DNA of 50,351 bases, taken from NCBI GenBank assembly GCA_045535305.1, contig JAZSLJ010000080.1, positions 1 to 50,351 of the forward strand, in the 5' to 3' direction. Of this stretch, positions 1 to 7,294 are shown one piece after another. The number at the start of each line of letters is the position of its first letter. Positions within the stretch are counted from its first letter, which is position 1. Both the position numbers and the translations under genes were made by a program. The notes under the pieces were generated by a model. That model worked only from the letters and a program-made list of their open reading frames with translations, did no database searches and had not been told where the DNA came from. The DNA comes from UBA1081 sp045535305. Its GTDB lineage: Bacteria > Bacillota > Clostridia > Oscillospirales > Acutalibacteraceae.

Positions 1-193
1 ATTCATTTATTGCCTGTTATCGTAATTTTAAGATTGCTGAGTTTTCTGTTCACGACGGCAAACTTATTAACAGGCATATTTCAAGGCTTTAAATGTGTAT
101 ACCATGTCCTTGCACTACTGTTTACCATGTTTTTCTTGACAAGGTTAACGCCCCTACGGTATATTATAAATATACAGCTAAATTATTGTTTAT
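1..193. repeat. right end of intergenic repeat, type A
   Basis: The stretch ends with TTAACGCCCCTAC (about 145-157) and GCTAAATTATTGTTTA (178-193). The same two blocks in the same order close the complete repeat at 5700-5910. The left end lies before the window or has diverged. A 70-residue open frame here is hydrophobic, has no convincing ribosome site and is not called. No gene is seen before 253. Confidence 0.5.
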
Positions 194-194
194 A

Positions 195-223
195 TTGTCT
201 TTTGCTTTTATATAGTGTATAAT
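195..223 (+). promoter_or_regulatory. sigma-A type promoter of the radical SAM gene
   Basis: TTGTCT (195-200), a 17-nt spacer and a perfect TATAAT (218-223). It lies directly after the repeat end and 30 nt before the start codon. An AGGAG site follows at 241-245. Confidence 0.6.
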
Positions 224-252
224 AGCCTCATATTACACCAAGGAGTGATATT

Positions 253-1338
253 ATGCCGCCGTTATCGCTTATGATAAAGCCTGCATCATCGTTATGTAAT
301 CTGTCTTGCGAATACTGCTTTTACCGCGATGTTTCCGAGCATCGTGAGCATCTCGGATTTGGCGTAATGGACAGGGAAACGGCTTATATTCTTATAAAAA
401 AATCTTTGGAATTTGCCAATGGAGAGCCGGCGGCATTTGCATTTCAGGGCGGCGAACCTACTCTTGCAGGGCTTGATTATTTTAAGTTTTTCGTTGATAC
501 GGTCAATGAACTGAATACCAAAAACAGTAAAGTTTTTTACAGCATACAGACCAACGGCACAACAATCAACGCCGAATGGGCTGACTTTTTCGCTGAAAAT
601 CACTTCCTTGTGGGACTCAGCCTTGACGGCGATTATGAGGGCAATAAATTCCGCAAAAAGCCGAGCGGAGAGAACTCTTTTTATAAAATCACCTCTGCGG
701 CACAGATTCTTACAAGGCATCACGTTGATTTTAACATTCTGACGGTGCTTACAGGCTATTGTGCCGAAAACGGCGAGCGTATTTATAAATATTTCCGTTC
801 AAAAGGCTTTAAGTATCTGCAATTTATACCCTGTCTGCGTCCCTTCGGCTCAACAGAGCAGAGCGAGCTGTATATGACAAGTGAGCAGTATGCGGATTTT
901 CTTATAAAGGTGTTTAATCTGTATGTCAAGGATTATGTCCGCCACGATTATGTGAGCATAAGGCAATTTGATAATTGGGTAAGGTCATATCTGCGTCAGC
1001 CTACCGAGCAGTGCGGAATAATGGGGCATTGTACCCATCAGTTTGTGTCGGAATCAAACGGAAATATCTATCCTTGCGATTTTTACTGCACCGATGAATA
1101 TCTGTTGGGCAATATAAAAGACGGCGACTTGCGCGAGATGGTGAACAGTAAAACTGCGCGTGACTTTATAAGAGAAAGCCTTGTTGTGCCCGAAAGATGC
1201 AAAAAATGTAATGTTTACCCCATTTGCAGAGCAGGAGGCTGTAAGCGAACACAGCTTAGCGAGGATTATTGTAAAGCGTATAAAAGATTTTTCACCTCAT
1301 GCCTGCCGTTATTCAGAGTTTTTATAAATGAAAGATAA
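253..1338 (+). CDS. anaerobic sulfatase-maturase-like radical SAM/SPASM protein
   Basis: This 361-residue protein is a radical SAM enzyme of the anaerobic sulfatase-maturating (anSME) type. That family oxidises a Cys or Ser of a sulfatase to formylglycine. The CX3CX2C cluster motif is Cys15/Cys19/Cys22, and the QGGEPTLAG segment fits the GGEP motif that contacts SAM. The C-terminal third has the SPASM cysteines: a CGIMGHC segment, CDFYC, and a final CKKCNVYPICRAGGC block that would hold two auxiliary 4Fe-4S clusters. The ATG has AAGGAG 7 nt upstream. No sulfatase lies nearby, so the substrate could also be another protein or a peptide. The fold is secure; the sulfatase partner is inferred from the family. 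Confidence 0.87.
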   Translation: MPPLSLMIKPASSLCNLSCEYCFYRDVSEHREHLGFGVMDRETAYILIKKSLEFANGEPAAFAFQGGEPTLAGLDYFKFFVDTVNELNTKNSKVFYSIQTNGTTINAEWADFFAENHFLVGLSLDGDYEGNKFRKKPSGENSFYKITSAAQILTRHHVDFNILTVLTGYCAENGERIYKYFRSKGFKYLQFIPCLRPFGSTEQSELYMTSEQYADFLIKVFNLYVKDYVRHDYVSIRQFDNWVRSYLRQPTEQCGIMGHCTHQFVSESNGNIYPCDFYCTDEYLLGNIKDGDLREMVNSKTARDFIRESLVVPERCKKCNVYPICRAGGCKRTQLSEDYCKAYKRFFTSCLPLFRVFINER

Positions 1339-1362
1339 TTTTAAAAAAATTCAAAAAACTGC

Positions 1363-1391
1363 TTGACAAAGTAATGTGTTTCTGTTATTAT
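1363..1391 (+). promoter_or_regulatory. tRNA-Gly promoter
   Basis: Consensus TTGACA (1363-1368), 17-nt spacer, TATTAT (1386-1391), ending 13 nt before the first tRNA base. Confidence 0.75.
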
Positions 1392-1404
1392 ATTTAAGCA
1401 GTTT

Positions 1405-1480
1405 GCGGATGTAGCTCATCTGGTAGAGCGCCACCTTGCCAAGGTGGAGGTAGCGAGTTCGAGCCTCGTCATCCGCTCCA
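1405..1480 (+). tRNA. tRNA-Gly (GCC anticodon)
   Basis: This is a complete 76-nt cloverleaf. The acceptor stem is GCGGATG (1405-1411) with CATCCGC (1470-1476), the D-arm carries GTAGCTC and TGGTAGAGC, the anticodon stem CACCTTGCCAAGGTG shows GCC, the T-loop is GTTCGAGCC, and discriminator T is followed by an encoded CCA (1478-1480). A terminator hairpin starts at the next base. Confidence 0.95.
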
Positions 1481-1525
1481 TGAAAAAAGTCTCTTTTGTC
1501 GAATAGACAAAAGATACTTTTTTCA
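1481..1525 (+). terminator. terminator after tRNA-Gly, left edge of hairpin array
   Basis: A long stem: TGAAAAAAGT-CTCTTTTGTC (1481-1500) faces GACAAAAG-AT-ACTTTTTTCA (1506-1525) across a GAATA loop. The A-tract and T-tract make it a likely bidirectional intrinsic terminator. Its CTTTTGTC/GACAAAAG core resembles the CTTGTC/GACAAG core of the hairpin at 32417-32452, which flanks the second array in the same relative place. Confidence 0.7.
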
Positions 1526-1691
1526 ATGATATCCGTTCCTTTCGGAACGGGTGATATACCCTGTGGGTATGATATCTGCTACGCAGATGATGTACGCTTT
1601 GCGTATGAAGGAACGGATATTATATCATGCTTGCGGAGCAAGTATATCATTCGGCGAAGCCGTATATCATATTGCGTAAGCGATATATCAT
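1526..1691 (+). other. seven-hairpin structured array, copy 1
   Basis: Short hairpins are joined by 7-nt linkers. First half: linkers ATGATAT (1526-1532), GTGATAT (1551-1557), ATGATAT (1569-1575), ATGATG (1587-1592), with stems 1533-1550, 1556-1570, 1574-1588 and 1593-1605. Then comes GGAACGGATAT (1610-1620), the exact complement of 1529-1539, so that strand can pair locally (1544-1550) or at distance. Second half: linkers ATATCAT at 1622, 1644, 1664 and 1685, reverse complements of the first set, with stems 1630-1642, 1652-1662 and 1671-1684. Loops are pyrimidine-rich in the first half (TTTC, TGT, TAC, TTT) and purine-rich in the second (GGA, GAA, GTAA). The array sits exactly between a terminator and the promoter of a four-helix-bundle gene. 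The same plan recurs at 32237-32410. It could be a structured RNA, a cruciform-forming DNA site or a non-coding mobile element. Confidence 0.75.
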
Positions 1692-1719
1692 TGAAAAACA
1701 GAACACCTTATGTTATAAT
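1691..1719 (+). promoter_or_regulatory. promoter of the four-helix-bundle gene
   Basis: TTGAAA (1691-1696), 17-nt spacer, perfect TATAAT (1714-1719). The -35 begins on the last base of the final array linker, so the array is immediately upstream and not part of this transcript. Confidence 0.65.
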
Positions 1720-1741
1720 TCTTTTGAAAGAAGGTGCATTT

Positions 1742-2098
1742 ATGACTGAAAATAAACTGCTTGACTTGTCTTTTGAATTTGCAGTTGCAATCGTGAATCT
1801 TGTTGACGGCGTAACTGCGCCCAAAAGCTCCTATATGACTGATCAGCTTGCAAGAGCAGGTACATCAGTTGGGGCAAATATTCACGAAGCACAATATGCC
1901 CAGAGTAAAAAGGACTTCGTTTCGAAATTGGAAATTGCATTGAAAGAATCCAACGAAACAAGTTATTGGCTTAAATTAATGTATGAAACCCAAAGAATCG
2001 ACATTTCCGAATATCAATATACAGAAAAGCTTTGCGGTAATATTCGAAGACTATTGATCGCATCCTGCAAAACAGCAAAAGAAAATAGTAAAACTTGA
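1742..2098 (+). CDS. four helix bundle protein (TIGR02436-like)
   Basis: The protein has 118 residues. It matches the S23/four-helix-bundle family in length and in the motifs YMTDQLARAGTSVGANIHEA, SKKDFVSKLEIALKE and ETSYWLKL. Relatives occur in 23S rRNA intervening sequences and as the Avd accessory protein of diversity-generating retroelements, where a basic pentamer binds nucleic acid. Start chosen at 1742: AGAAGG lies 8 nt upstream and the promoter is at 1691-1719. The same frame is open back to 1496, but that part would translate the hairpin array. It follows a structured array and a tRNA gene, as expected of a small RNA-linked mobile unit. Its own role is unknown; binding of the array or its RNA is a guess. 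Confidence 0.82.
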   Translation: MTENKLLDLSFEFAVAIVNLVDGVTAPKSSYMTDQLARAGTSVGANIHEAQYAQSKKDFVSKLEIALKESNETSYWLKLMYETQRIDISEYQYTEKLCGNIRRLLIASCKTAKENSKT

Positions 2099-2155
2099 AA
2101 AATCGGTGCTATTCGCTGTGATGGTACAATCTATGATTTTCAGAGTTTTTTTATT

Positions 2156-2914
2156 TTATCCTAACAACACATCAAAAATCAACATCAGGCAAAAGCCTGC
2201 AATAAGCGAATATGTTGCACCTCTTTCGCTGCCGTGTGCATGGGTTTCGGGTATCATTTCATCACTTATTACATACAGCATTGTACCGCCTGCAAAGGCA
2301 AGTGCAAAGGGCAGAATGGCTGTGGATATGCTTACCGCAAAATAGCCCAGCATTGTACCTATTACTTCAATAATACCTGTAATTATTGCTATGGCAAAGG
2401 TGCGTTTATTGCTCATTCCCGTAGCAAGCATAGGGCCGATTATGACCATACCCTCGGGGATATTCTGTAATGCAATACCGCCTGCGATAGTCAGCGCCTG
2501 AGAGGTGTTGCCTGTGCCGAAGCCTACACCTGCGGCAATTCCCTCAGGTAAATTATGTATTGCAATCGCAATAACGAACAGCAGAACTTTATTAAGCTGC
2601 TCCTGTTTATCAGGGTGAATTTCTTGGTCTGCGCCTGTGAGCTTATGCAGATGCGGAACGATTTTGTCGATTATATTAACGCAGAATGCACCGGTAAATA
2701 CACCTGCAACTGTAACAAGCAGAGGGAATTTTCCCCCGTATTCAAGTGAGGGCAGAATAAGACCGATTACGGATGCGGCAAGCATAACGCCTGCGGCAAA
2801 TGCAAGAACAATATCGCTGAATTTGTGGGTAGTCTTTTTGAAAACAAAACCGAAAAGCGCACCTGTTACCGATGCCCCACCCACACCTAAAGCTGTAAGT
2901 AAAACAATAAGCAT
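2156..2914 (-). CDS. ZIP family metal transporter
   Basis: A 252-residue integral membrane protein of the ZIP family, which brings Zn2+ or other divalent metals into the cytoplasm. It has about eight hydrophobic helices. The two metal-site helices are clear: HNLPEGIAAGVGFG (TM4) and GIALQNIPEGMVI (TM5). A hydrophilic loop with HLHKL and HPDKQEQ follows TM3. Family size is 250-270, so it looks complete. It is transcribed alone: a terminator at 2984-3012 separates it from the GH35 gene upstream on the same strand. A 13-bp palindrome inside its promoter suggests metal-dependent repression. Zinc is the commonest substrate in this branch; iron or manganese cannot be excluded. Confidence 0.88.
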   Translation of the reverse strand: MLIVLLTALGVGGASVTGALFGFVFKKTTHKFSDIVLAFAAGVMLAASVIGLILPSLEYGGKFPLLVTVAGVFTGAFCVNIIDKIVPHLHKLTGADQEIHPDKQEQLNKVLLFVIAIAIHNLPEGIAAGVGFGTGNTSQALTIAGGIALQNIPEGMVIIGPMLATGMSNKRTFAIAIITGIIEVIGTMLGYFAVSISTAILPFALAFAGGTMLYVISDEMIPETHAHGSERGATYSLIAGFCLMLIFDVLLG

Positions 2915-2933
2915 AATAAATCACCTGCCTGAT

Positions 2934-2963
2934 AATATATATAATTGACAGAAATTCTGTTAA
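2934..2963 (-). promoter_or_regulatory. ZIP gene promoter with palindromic operator
   Basis: Reading the minus strand, TTAACA (2963-2958), an 18-nt spacer and TATATT (2939-2934) form a promoter. The palindrome ACAGAAATTCTGT (2948-2960) overlaps the -35 end and spacer, where a repressor would block polymerase. The cognate regulator is not in the window. Confidence 0.45.
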
Positions 2964-2983
2964 TTATGATGATATGTTCCGAT

Positions 2984-3012
2984 AAAAACCGCAGTTTTTT
3001 CTGCGGTTTTTT
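2984..3012 (-). terminator. terminator of the GH35 gene
   Basis: AAAAACCGCAG (2984-2994), TTTTTT loop, CTGCGGTTTTTT (3001-3012). A strong stem with A and T tracts on its two sides, 12 nt after the GH35 stop. Confidence 0.85.
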
Positions 3013-3023
3013 CTATGTAACGT

Positions 3024-4778
3024 TTATCCTAATTTCGGTTTGTCGGTGAATGTTACATATCCCCTTGATGCCCTGTCTGTTTCAAATACGATAACCTCAT
3101 TATCGCCCACTTTGAGCATGGGTGCGGGGACATAAAGTGTTTTCTGCGGGCCTGCATCGTTGTAATATCTGCCGAGATTGAAGCCGTTTACAATAACAAT
3201 GCCCTTGTGGAAGCCGTCGAGCTTTATGAATGTATCGCAAGGCTTACCCTCAATGCAGAGATTTCCTTTAAGGAAAGATGCAACAGTTGTTCTGCCTGTG
3301 TTGGGTGTATATTCAAGCGCAGAAAGGTCGGTCATGGGAAGGGAGTACATATCCCAGCCGAAGTGATACTGCAAGCCGAAACGGATGCCGGCAAGACCTT
3401 TTCTGTCCATAATCTTGTTGCCGTAGTTTACGCGTCCCATATTTTCACAAAGGATATCGAGCCTTGCTTTCTGACCTTTTTTAAGGGGGATTCTGATTGT
3501 ATCCTTGTGTCGTGTTCTTTCAACGTAGCCTTTATACTTGCCGTCAACAAAAACAACAGCTCTGTCGTGTACCGCATCAAAATTAAGCTCCCAATCCTCT
3601 CTGGGACCTTCAAGCTCTGTGGAATAAAGCACAAAGCCGTAGCTCTGACCGATTTCTTCCATAAATTTGGGTGCTGCTGTGTGAATCGGTTTTGCAAGGA
3701 GCTTTGCCGCTGTGAAAATATCGCATTTTTCGGTTAATTCAACCTTGCCGTATGCCTTTTTCTCGGAATTCTTAACTGTAAGTGCGGGTAATTTTTTGCC
3801 TTGCCACTTTTCAATAACCTTTCTTACCTCGTGATAAGCAGGTGTAAGGTCGCCCGCCTCGGAAAGCAGAGCATTGTAATCGTAGCTTGTAATTGTCGGC
3901 TCGTATTTGTCGTAGTAGTTTGCACCGTTCATAAAGCCGAAATTTGTGCCGCCGTGGAACATATAGAAATTGAGTGATGCGCCTGCATCAAGCATATCCT
4001 TAAAAAGACCCGCAAGCTCTTTTGCCTCTCTTGTGTGATGCTCGCCGTACCAATGGTCAAACCAACCGCACCAATATTCGCCGCACATTCTGGGTTGATT
4101 GGGACGGAAATCGTCAAGCACCTTGAAATTTTCCTGCGGTTTTGAGCCGAAATTGGCAACACAGGGATATTGGGGCAGAGTGCCGCCGCCGAGCATAAAA
4201 TATGTTGCGCCGTCGGAGGTGTAAAGCTGACAGTCAACGCCGTTTTCGATGTAGATATCAGCAATTCTCTGCATATATTCGTGGTCGTTGCCGTAGGAGC
4301 CGTATTCGTTTTCAATCTGCATCATAATGATGTTTCCGCCCTTTGTGCAAAGACGGGGAACTGCAATTTTAAGCAATTCTTTGTAGTATCTGTCAACTTT
4401 TGATATAAACAATTCATCGTTGCAACGGATGTGCATATCCTTGTAGGTTAGAAGCCAAGCAGGCAGACCGCCGAACTCCCATTCAGCACAGATATAGGGA
4501 CCCGGACGGAGAATTACATTAAGTCCCAGATCCTTTGCAATATCAATATATGCACCTAAATCGAGTATTCCTGAGAAGTCAAAAACGCCCTCTTTCGGCT
4601 CGTGAAGATTCCAGCAGGTGTAGGTTTCAACGGTGTTGAAGCCGCACTCCTTGAGCTTTAAAAGGCGGTCATACCAGTATTCGCGGGGAATACGGAAATA
4701 GTGCATCGCACCTGAAATTATGGTGTATTCTTCGTCGTCAAGATAAAATTTATCGTCTTTGTATGTAAAGGTGGACAT
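3024..4778 (-). CDS. GH35 family beta-galactosidase
   Basis: A 584-residue glycoside hydrolase of family 35, which removes terminal beta-linked galactose with retention. The N-terminal barrel shows GPYICAEWEFGGLPAWL, the acid/base segment MQIENEYGSYG and the nucleophile segment GEYWCGWFDHW. The C-terminal 200 residues hold the jelly-roll part with VNGFNLGRYY near the end. No signal peptide is present, so it acts in the cytoplasm on imported oligosaccharides. The start is an ATG with AAAGGAG 9 nt upstream. It is a single-gene unit with its own promoter (4807-4836) and terminator. It fits a glycan-degrading gut organism together with the alpha-galactosidase-like and GH4 enzymes elsewhere in the window. 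Confidence 0.92.
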   Translation of the reverse strand: MSTFTYKDDKFYLDDEEYTIISGAMHYFRIPREYWYDRLLKLKECGFNTVETYTCWNLHEPKEGVFDFSGILDLGAYIDIAKDLGLNVILRPGPYICAEWEFGGLPAWLLTYKDMHIRCNDELFISKVDRYYKELLKIAVPRLCTKGGNIIMMQIENEYGSYGNDHEYMQRIADIYIENGVDCQLYTSDGATYFMLGGGTLPQYPCVANFGSKPQENFKVLDDFRPNQPRMCGEYWCGWFDHWYGEHHTREAKELAGLFKDMLDAGASLNFYMFHGGTNFGFMNGANYYDKYEPTITSYDYNALLSEAGDLTPAYHEVRKVIEKWQGKKLPALTVKNSEKKAYGKVELTEKCDIFTAAKLLAKPIHTAAPKFMEEIGQSYGFVLYSTELEGPREDWELNFDAVHDRAVVFVDGKYKGYVERTRHKDTIRIPLKKGQKARLDILCENMGRVNYGNKIMDRKGLAGIRFGLQYHFGWDMYSLPMTDLSALEYTPNTGRTTVASFLKGNLCIEGKPCDTFIKLDGFHKGIVIVNGFNLGRYYNDAGPQKTLYVPAPMLKVGDNEVIVFETDRASRGYVTFTDKPKLG

Positions 4779-4806
4779 AAAAACTCTCCTTTGTTTTATT
4801 AAATTT

Positions 4807-4836
4807 ATGATAGCATAAGAATAAACTGTATGTCAA
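4807..4836 (-). promoter_or_regulatory. promoter of the GH35 gene
   Basis: On the minus strand: TTGACA (4836-4831), 18-nt spacer, TATCAT (4812-4807), about 29 nt before the start codon. It diverges from the promoter at 4852-4880. Confidence 0.6.
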
Positions 4837-4851
4837 TAAAGTATATTTCAG

Positions 4852-4880
4852 TTGACTAAATACGACATAATTTGTATAAT
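4852..4880 (+). promoter_or_regulatory. promoter of the small toxin-like transcript
   Basis: TTGACT (4852-4857), 17-nt spacer, perfect TATAAT (4875-4880). The transcript should start near 4887, which places the long-range pairing segment 4891-4914 in its 5' end. Confidence 0.7.
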
Positions 4881-4886
4881 AATCGG

Positions 4887-5112
4887 GTAGTCAAGAGGCG
4901 ACAGAAGCGGTTAGTACACTCTCCGAAAGGAGGTGTTGCAGATGGATCTTACAACTTTGATTATTGCATTACTTATTATAGTTGCATTATCTGAAGCAAT
5001 TAAGTCCATAAAAAATAACCGCCCTGTTGGCAGACAGGACAGTTATTCAATAAATTTTTGAAAAACTACTTGGGCTAACCGCTTTTAACGGTTACCTCTT
5101 GATTACATTATA
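4887..5112 (+). ncRNA. structured mRNA of a type I toxin-like locus
   Basis: The two ends of this short transcript are complementary. TCAAGAGG (4891-4898) pairs with CCTCTTGA (5095-5102), and AAGCGGTTAG (4905-4914) pairs with CTAACCGCTT (5075-5084). A local hairpin AACCG/CGGTT (5077-5093) competes with the second helix. The Shine-Dalgarno sits in a CTCC-GAAA-GGAG hairpin (4921-4932). End-to-end closure plus a masked ribosome site is the known design of type I toxin mRNAs. No antisense RNA promoter was identified with confidence. Confidence 0.55.
4942..5061 (+). CDS. 39-residue membrane peptide, type I toxin-like
   Basis: The peptide has a single hydrophobic helix (residues 4-17, LTTLIIALLIIVALS) followed by a basic and polar tail (KSIKNNRPVGRQDS). 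Length and layout match small holin-like or TxpA/BsrG-type toxins that insert in the cell membrane. The ATG is preceded by AAAGGAGG at a 9-nt spacing, and that site is held in a GNRA-loop hairpin. The coding region lies inside a transcript whose ends pair. It could instead be a harmless small membrane protein. I do not recognise a named family by sequence alone. Confidence 0.6.
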   Translation: MDLTTLIIALLIIVALSEAIKSIKNNRPVGRQDSYSINF

Positions 5113-5160
5113 TAGTAAATAAAGCTGTTTGTCAAGTCGCGGAGAAAAATCCGTGGCTTT

Positions 5161-5622
5161 TTAGTTTTTGGAGTATGTATAATACAATGAATCTCCGTCC
5201 TCGTGGGCATGGTCGAACACAAAACCGGCTTTTTTAAATGCTCTTTGAGAAGCCGGATTGCTTGGAAATATCACAGCTTCTGCTGTATTTATTTCCTGAC
5301 CTAAAATGCTCTTACTATTTTCAAGTAATTCTTTTAAAAGTAAAGCACCTTTGCCTTTGTTTCGCTGGTGAGGAGCTACGACTAACTCCATAATGATGTA
5401 CTCACCCTCATTTTTGCCAATAGCAATTACTGCAAACGGAGTGTCCTTTTCAGAAACTACCTTGCACCAGAAATTTGCATCAGGTACGCTTTCATTTTTC
5501 CAATATTCATAAAAATCTTGAAATCCGTCATCAATTCCTGTTGCCTTTACCGCTTCATCATCAAGCCATTCTTCGATGTAAGCCATTGAGTCGGGATTGT
5601 AGTTTGTCCAAATAAATTTCAT
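5161..5622 (-). CDS. GNAT family N-acetyltransferase
   Basis: A 153-residue acetyltransferase of the GNAT fold. The acetyl-CoA loop is VVAPHQRNKGKGALLLKELL (Q/RxxGxG/A type), and the C-terminal beta-bulge region reads NPASQRAFKKAGFVFD. Substrate unknown. The ATG at 5622 has AAGGTG 6 nt upstream; a GTG nine bases earlier has no ribosome site. The gene is alone between the toxin-like locus and a repeat. Confidence 0.8.
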   Translation of the reverse strand: MKFIWTNYNPDSMAYIEEWLDDEAVKATGIDDGFQDFYEYWKNESVPDANFWCKVVSEKDTPFAVIAIGKNEGEYIIMELVVAPHQRNKGKGALLLKELLENSKSILGQEINTAEAVIFPSNPASQRAFKKAGFVFDHAHEDGDSLYYTYSKN

Positions 5623-5699
5623 AAGAATCACCTTGTGAATAATTATAATTTAATTTTCTTTTTTAGTCAATCCTATTGTAAAAAGTGTGGTATTCTCAT

Positions 5700-5910
5700 A
5701 GACAATAATTTAGCAGAATGTTGATGGTATACCGTAGGGGCGATAATTTATCGCCCGCTTGCGAAGCAAGAAATGACAACAGGCATTTAAAATAATATAT
5801 GTGCTGTTGCAACGGTGTTCCACCGTTAGTTGCCTTCGGCAAATCGGGCGTTAGGTTAACGCCCCTACTTGTTACATTTTAATTTGTACTCCGCTAAATT
5901 ATTGTTTATC
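5700..5910. repeat. intergenic repeat, type A (complete)
   Basis: Outer ends ACAATAATTTAGC (about 5702) and GCTAAATTATTGTTTA (5893-5908) are inverted. Inside them GTAGGGGCG and CGCCCCTAC form a second inverted pair. The middle is a chain of hairpins: GGGCGATAA/TTATCGCCC, CTTGC-GAA-GCAAG, AACGGTG/CACCGTT, TTGCC-TTC-GGCAA and GGGCGTTA/TTAACGCCC. There is no coding capacity. It shares the outer end with the type B repeats at 13376, 26094, 26914 and 30474, so the two types may use one mobilisation system. This accounts for most of the gap 5623-5988. Confidence 0.7.
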
Positions 5911-5933
5911 ATAAATACGGAGAATAAAAATCA

Positions 5934-5965
5934 GCAGCCACTGCCTTTATGGTAGTGACTGCTTT
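5934..5965 (-). terminator. terminator of the GH4 operon
   Basis: On the minus strand AGCAGTCACTACC, a short A-rich loop and GGCAGTGGCTGCT, followed by GATTTTTATT. It lies about 25 nt beyond the GH4 stop codon. Confidence 0.75.
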
Positions 5966-5988
5966 AATTATGCATTATGAATTCTGCA

Positions 5989-7272
5989 TTATTTTTTAAA
6001 GAACTGGGGAAGGAAGTCCATGTGAGCCTGCTTCATTTCGTAGTAACAAGCGTGTGCTCTCTTGTAATCGCCTACGAGGGGATGAATCATAAGAGCGTTC
6101 ATGGCTGCGTTGTCGTCGCCGTTCATTGCAGCTTCAACAGTGTACTTTTCGTACTCCTTAACAACCTTCATAAGACCTTCAATGTGTCTGTTCCAGGTCT
6201 TTCTTACGGGAACGGGCTTTGCACCGTCTGCACCGATTCTTGCGGCAATTTCAACAACATCGTCGTCGTTCATAAAGGGAAGTGTGCCGTTGTTGAGAAT
6301 ATTTACAACGTGAACATCGTTGATGTCGTTTGCGATTGAATCAATAAGTGAGCAAGCTGCAAGTGAATACTTGTGACCGCCGCGCTTGACAAGAAGTGCG
6401 GGCTTTGTAACGATTTCTTCGTTCTGATAAAGCTTGAGAAGATCCTCTTCAATTTCCATACAAACCTGTGCACGGCTCTTTTCGTCAGTCATAAGATGGT
6501 CGAGCTTTGCATCACGGCAGTAGTAATACTGGAGATATGATGAGGGGATTCCGCCGACAGCTTTAAGACAACCGATATCAAAGCCGTCGTCCTTGATGTT
6601 AGCCATAACCTTGGGAGCATAGCCTTCGTCGAAAAGATCGTAAAGTCTTTCTTCGCCGTCTTTCATAACGGATGTGATCCAGCTGAGGTGGTTAAGACCG
6701 AGATATGTAATTTCTGCATCCTCACCAACAGCTTCTTTTGCATCGTCAATCATATCGATAGGCACGTTGCAAAGACCGATACACTTAACATTTGTGTTGT
6801 TGAGAACAAAATCTGTAACGATGCCTGAGGGATTTGTAAAGTTGATAAGCCATGCATCGGGGCAGATTTCTTCAATTTTTTTACAGATGTTTGCGATTAC
6901 GGGAATTGTACGCAGAGCCTTGAAGAAACCGCCGATACCTGTTGTTTCCTGACCGATAAGGTCGTATTTTACGGGAATCTGCTCGTCAAGATAACGACAA
7001 TGAAGCTTGCCTACACGAATCTGTGTAACAACGAAATCTGCACCCTGTAAAGCTGCGTCAAGGTCGTCAGTCATAACGACTTCGCAGTCGATACCTGCAT
7101 TTTTAATCATACGAACGCAGAGATTGCCTACGATTGTACGTTTTCTCTCGTCAATATCCATAAGAACAAGTCTTTTGAGCTTTAAAGAATCCTGTCTCTG
7201 AAGGAATCCGTCTACAAGCTCGGGACAGTAGGTTGAGCCGGAACCGATAACGGTAACATTAATTTCTTTCAT
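5989..7272 (-). CDS. GH4 family 6-phospho-beta-glucosidase-like enzyme
   Basis: A 427-residue family 4 glycosidase. These enzymes use NAD+ and Mn2+ and cleave phosphorylated disaccharides by redox-assisted elimination. Visible are the NAD fold GSGSTYCPELVDG at the N-terminus, FTNPSG (145-150), the metal cysteine in GLCNVPI (Cys168) and the metal histidine in GLNHLSW (His195). The CNVP/NHL combination is typical of the 6-phospho-beta-glucosidase branch. It is the last gene of a run with a sugar kinase, an oxidoreductase and a sugar isomerase. There is no PTS gene here, so the 6-phosphate on its substrate may come from the kinase next door. The ATG has an AGGAC ribosome site. Confidence 0.88.
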   Translation of the reverse strand: MKEINVTVIGSGSTYCPELVDGFLQRQDSLKLKRLVLMDIDERKRTIVGNLCVRMIKNAGIDCEVVMTDDLDAALQGADFVVTQIRVGKLHCRYLDEQIPVKYDLIGQETTGIGGFFKALRTIPVIANICKKIEEICPDAWLINFTNPSGIVTDFVLNNTNVKCIGLCNVPIDMIDDAKEAVGEDAEITYLGLNHLSWITSVMKDGEERLYDLFDEGYAPKVMANIKDDGFDIGCLKAVGGIPSSYLQYYYCRDAKLDHLMTDEKSRAQVCMEIEEDLLKLYQNEEIVTKPALLVKRGGHKYSLAACSLIDSIANDINDVHVVNILNNGTLPFMNDDDVVEIAARIGADGAKPVPVRKTWNRHIEGLMKVVKEYEKYTVEAAMNGDDNAAMNALMIHPLVGDYKRAHACYYEMKQAHMDFLPQFFKK

Positions 7273-7294
7273 TTGTGTTCAAGTCCTTTCTGAA

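Noticed and set aside
10..222. Open frame of 70 hydrophobic residues at the window start
   Set aside because: It runs through a repeat end and over the promoter of the next gene, has no ribosome site, and codon use is random-like.
1526..1691. CRISPR-like array (regular short repeats)
   Set aside because: Repeats are 7-nt linkers, flip orientation in the middle, and the parts between are self-complementary hairpins, not spacers; no cas genes are present.
1496..1741. N-terminal extension of the four-helix-bundle protein
   Set aside because: It would translate the hairpin array; the promoter and ribosome site support the start at 1742, and family length is about 118 residues.
1405..2098. tRNA-Gly as attachment site of an integrated element
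   Set aside because: No repeat of the tRNA 3' end was found downstream, and no integrase gene is near.
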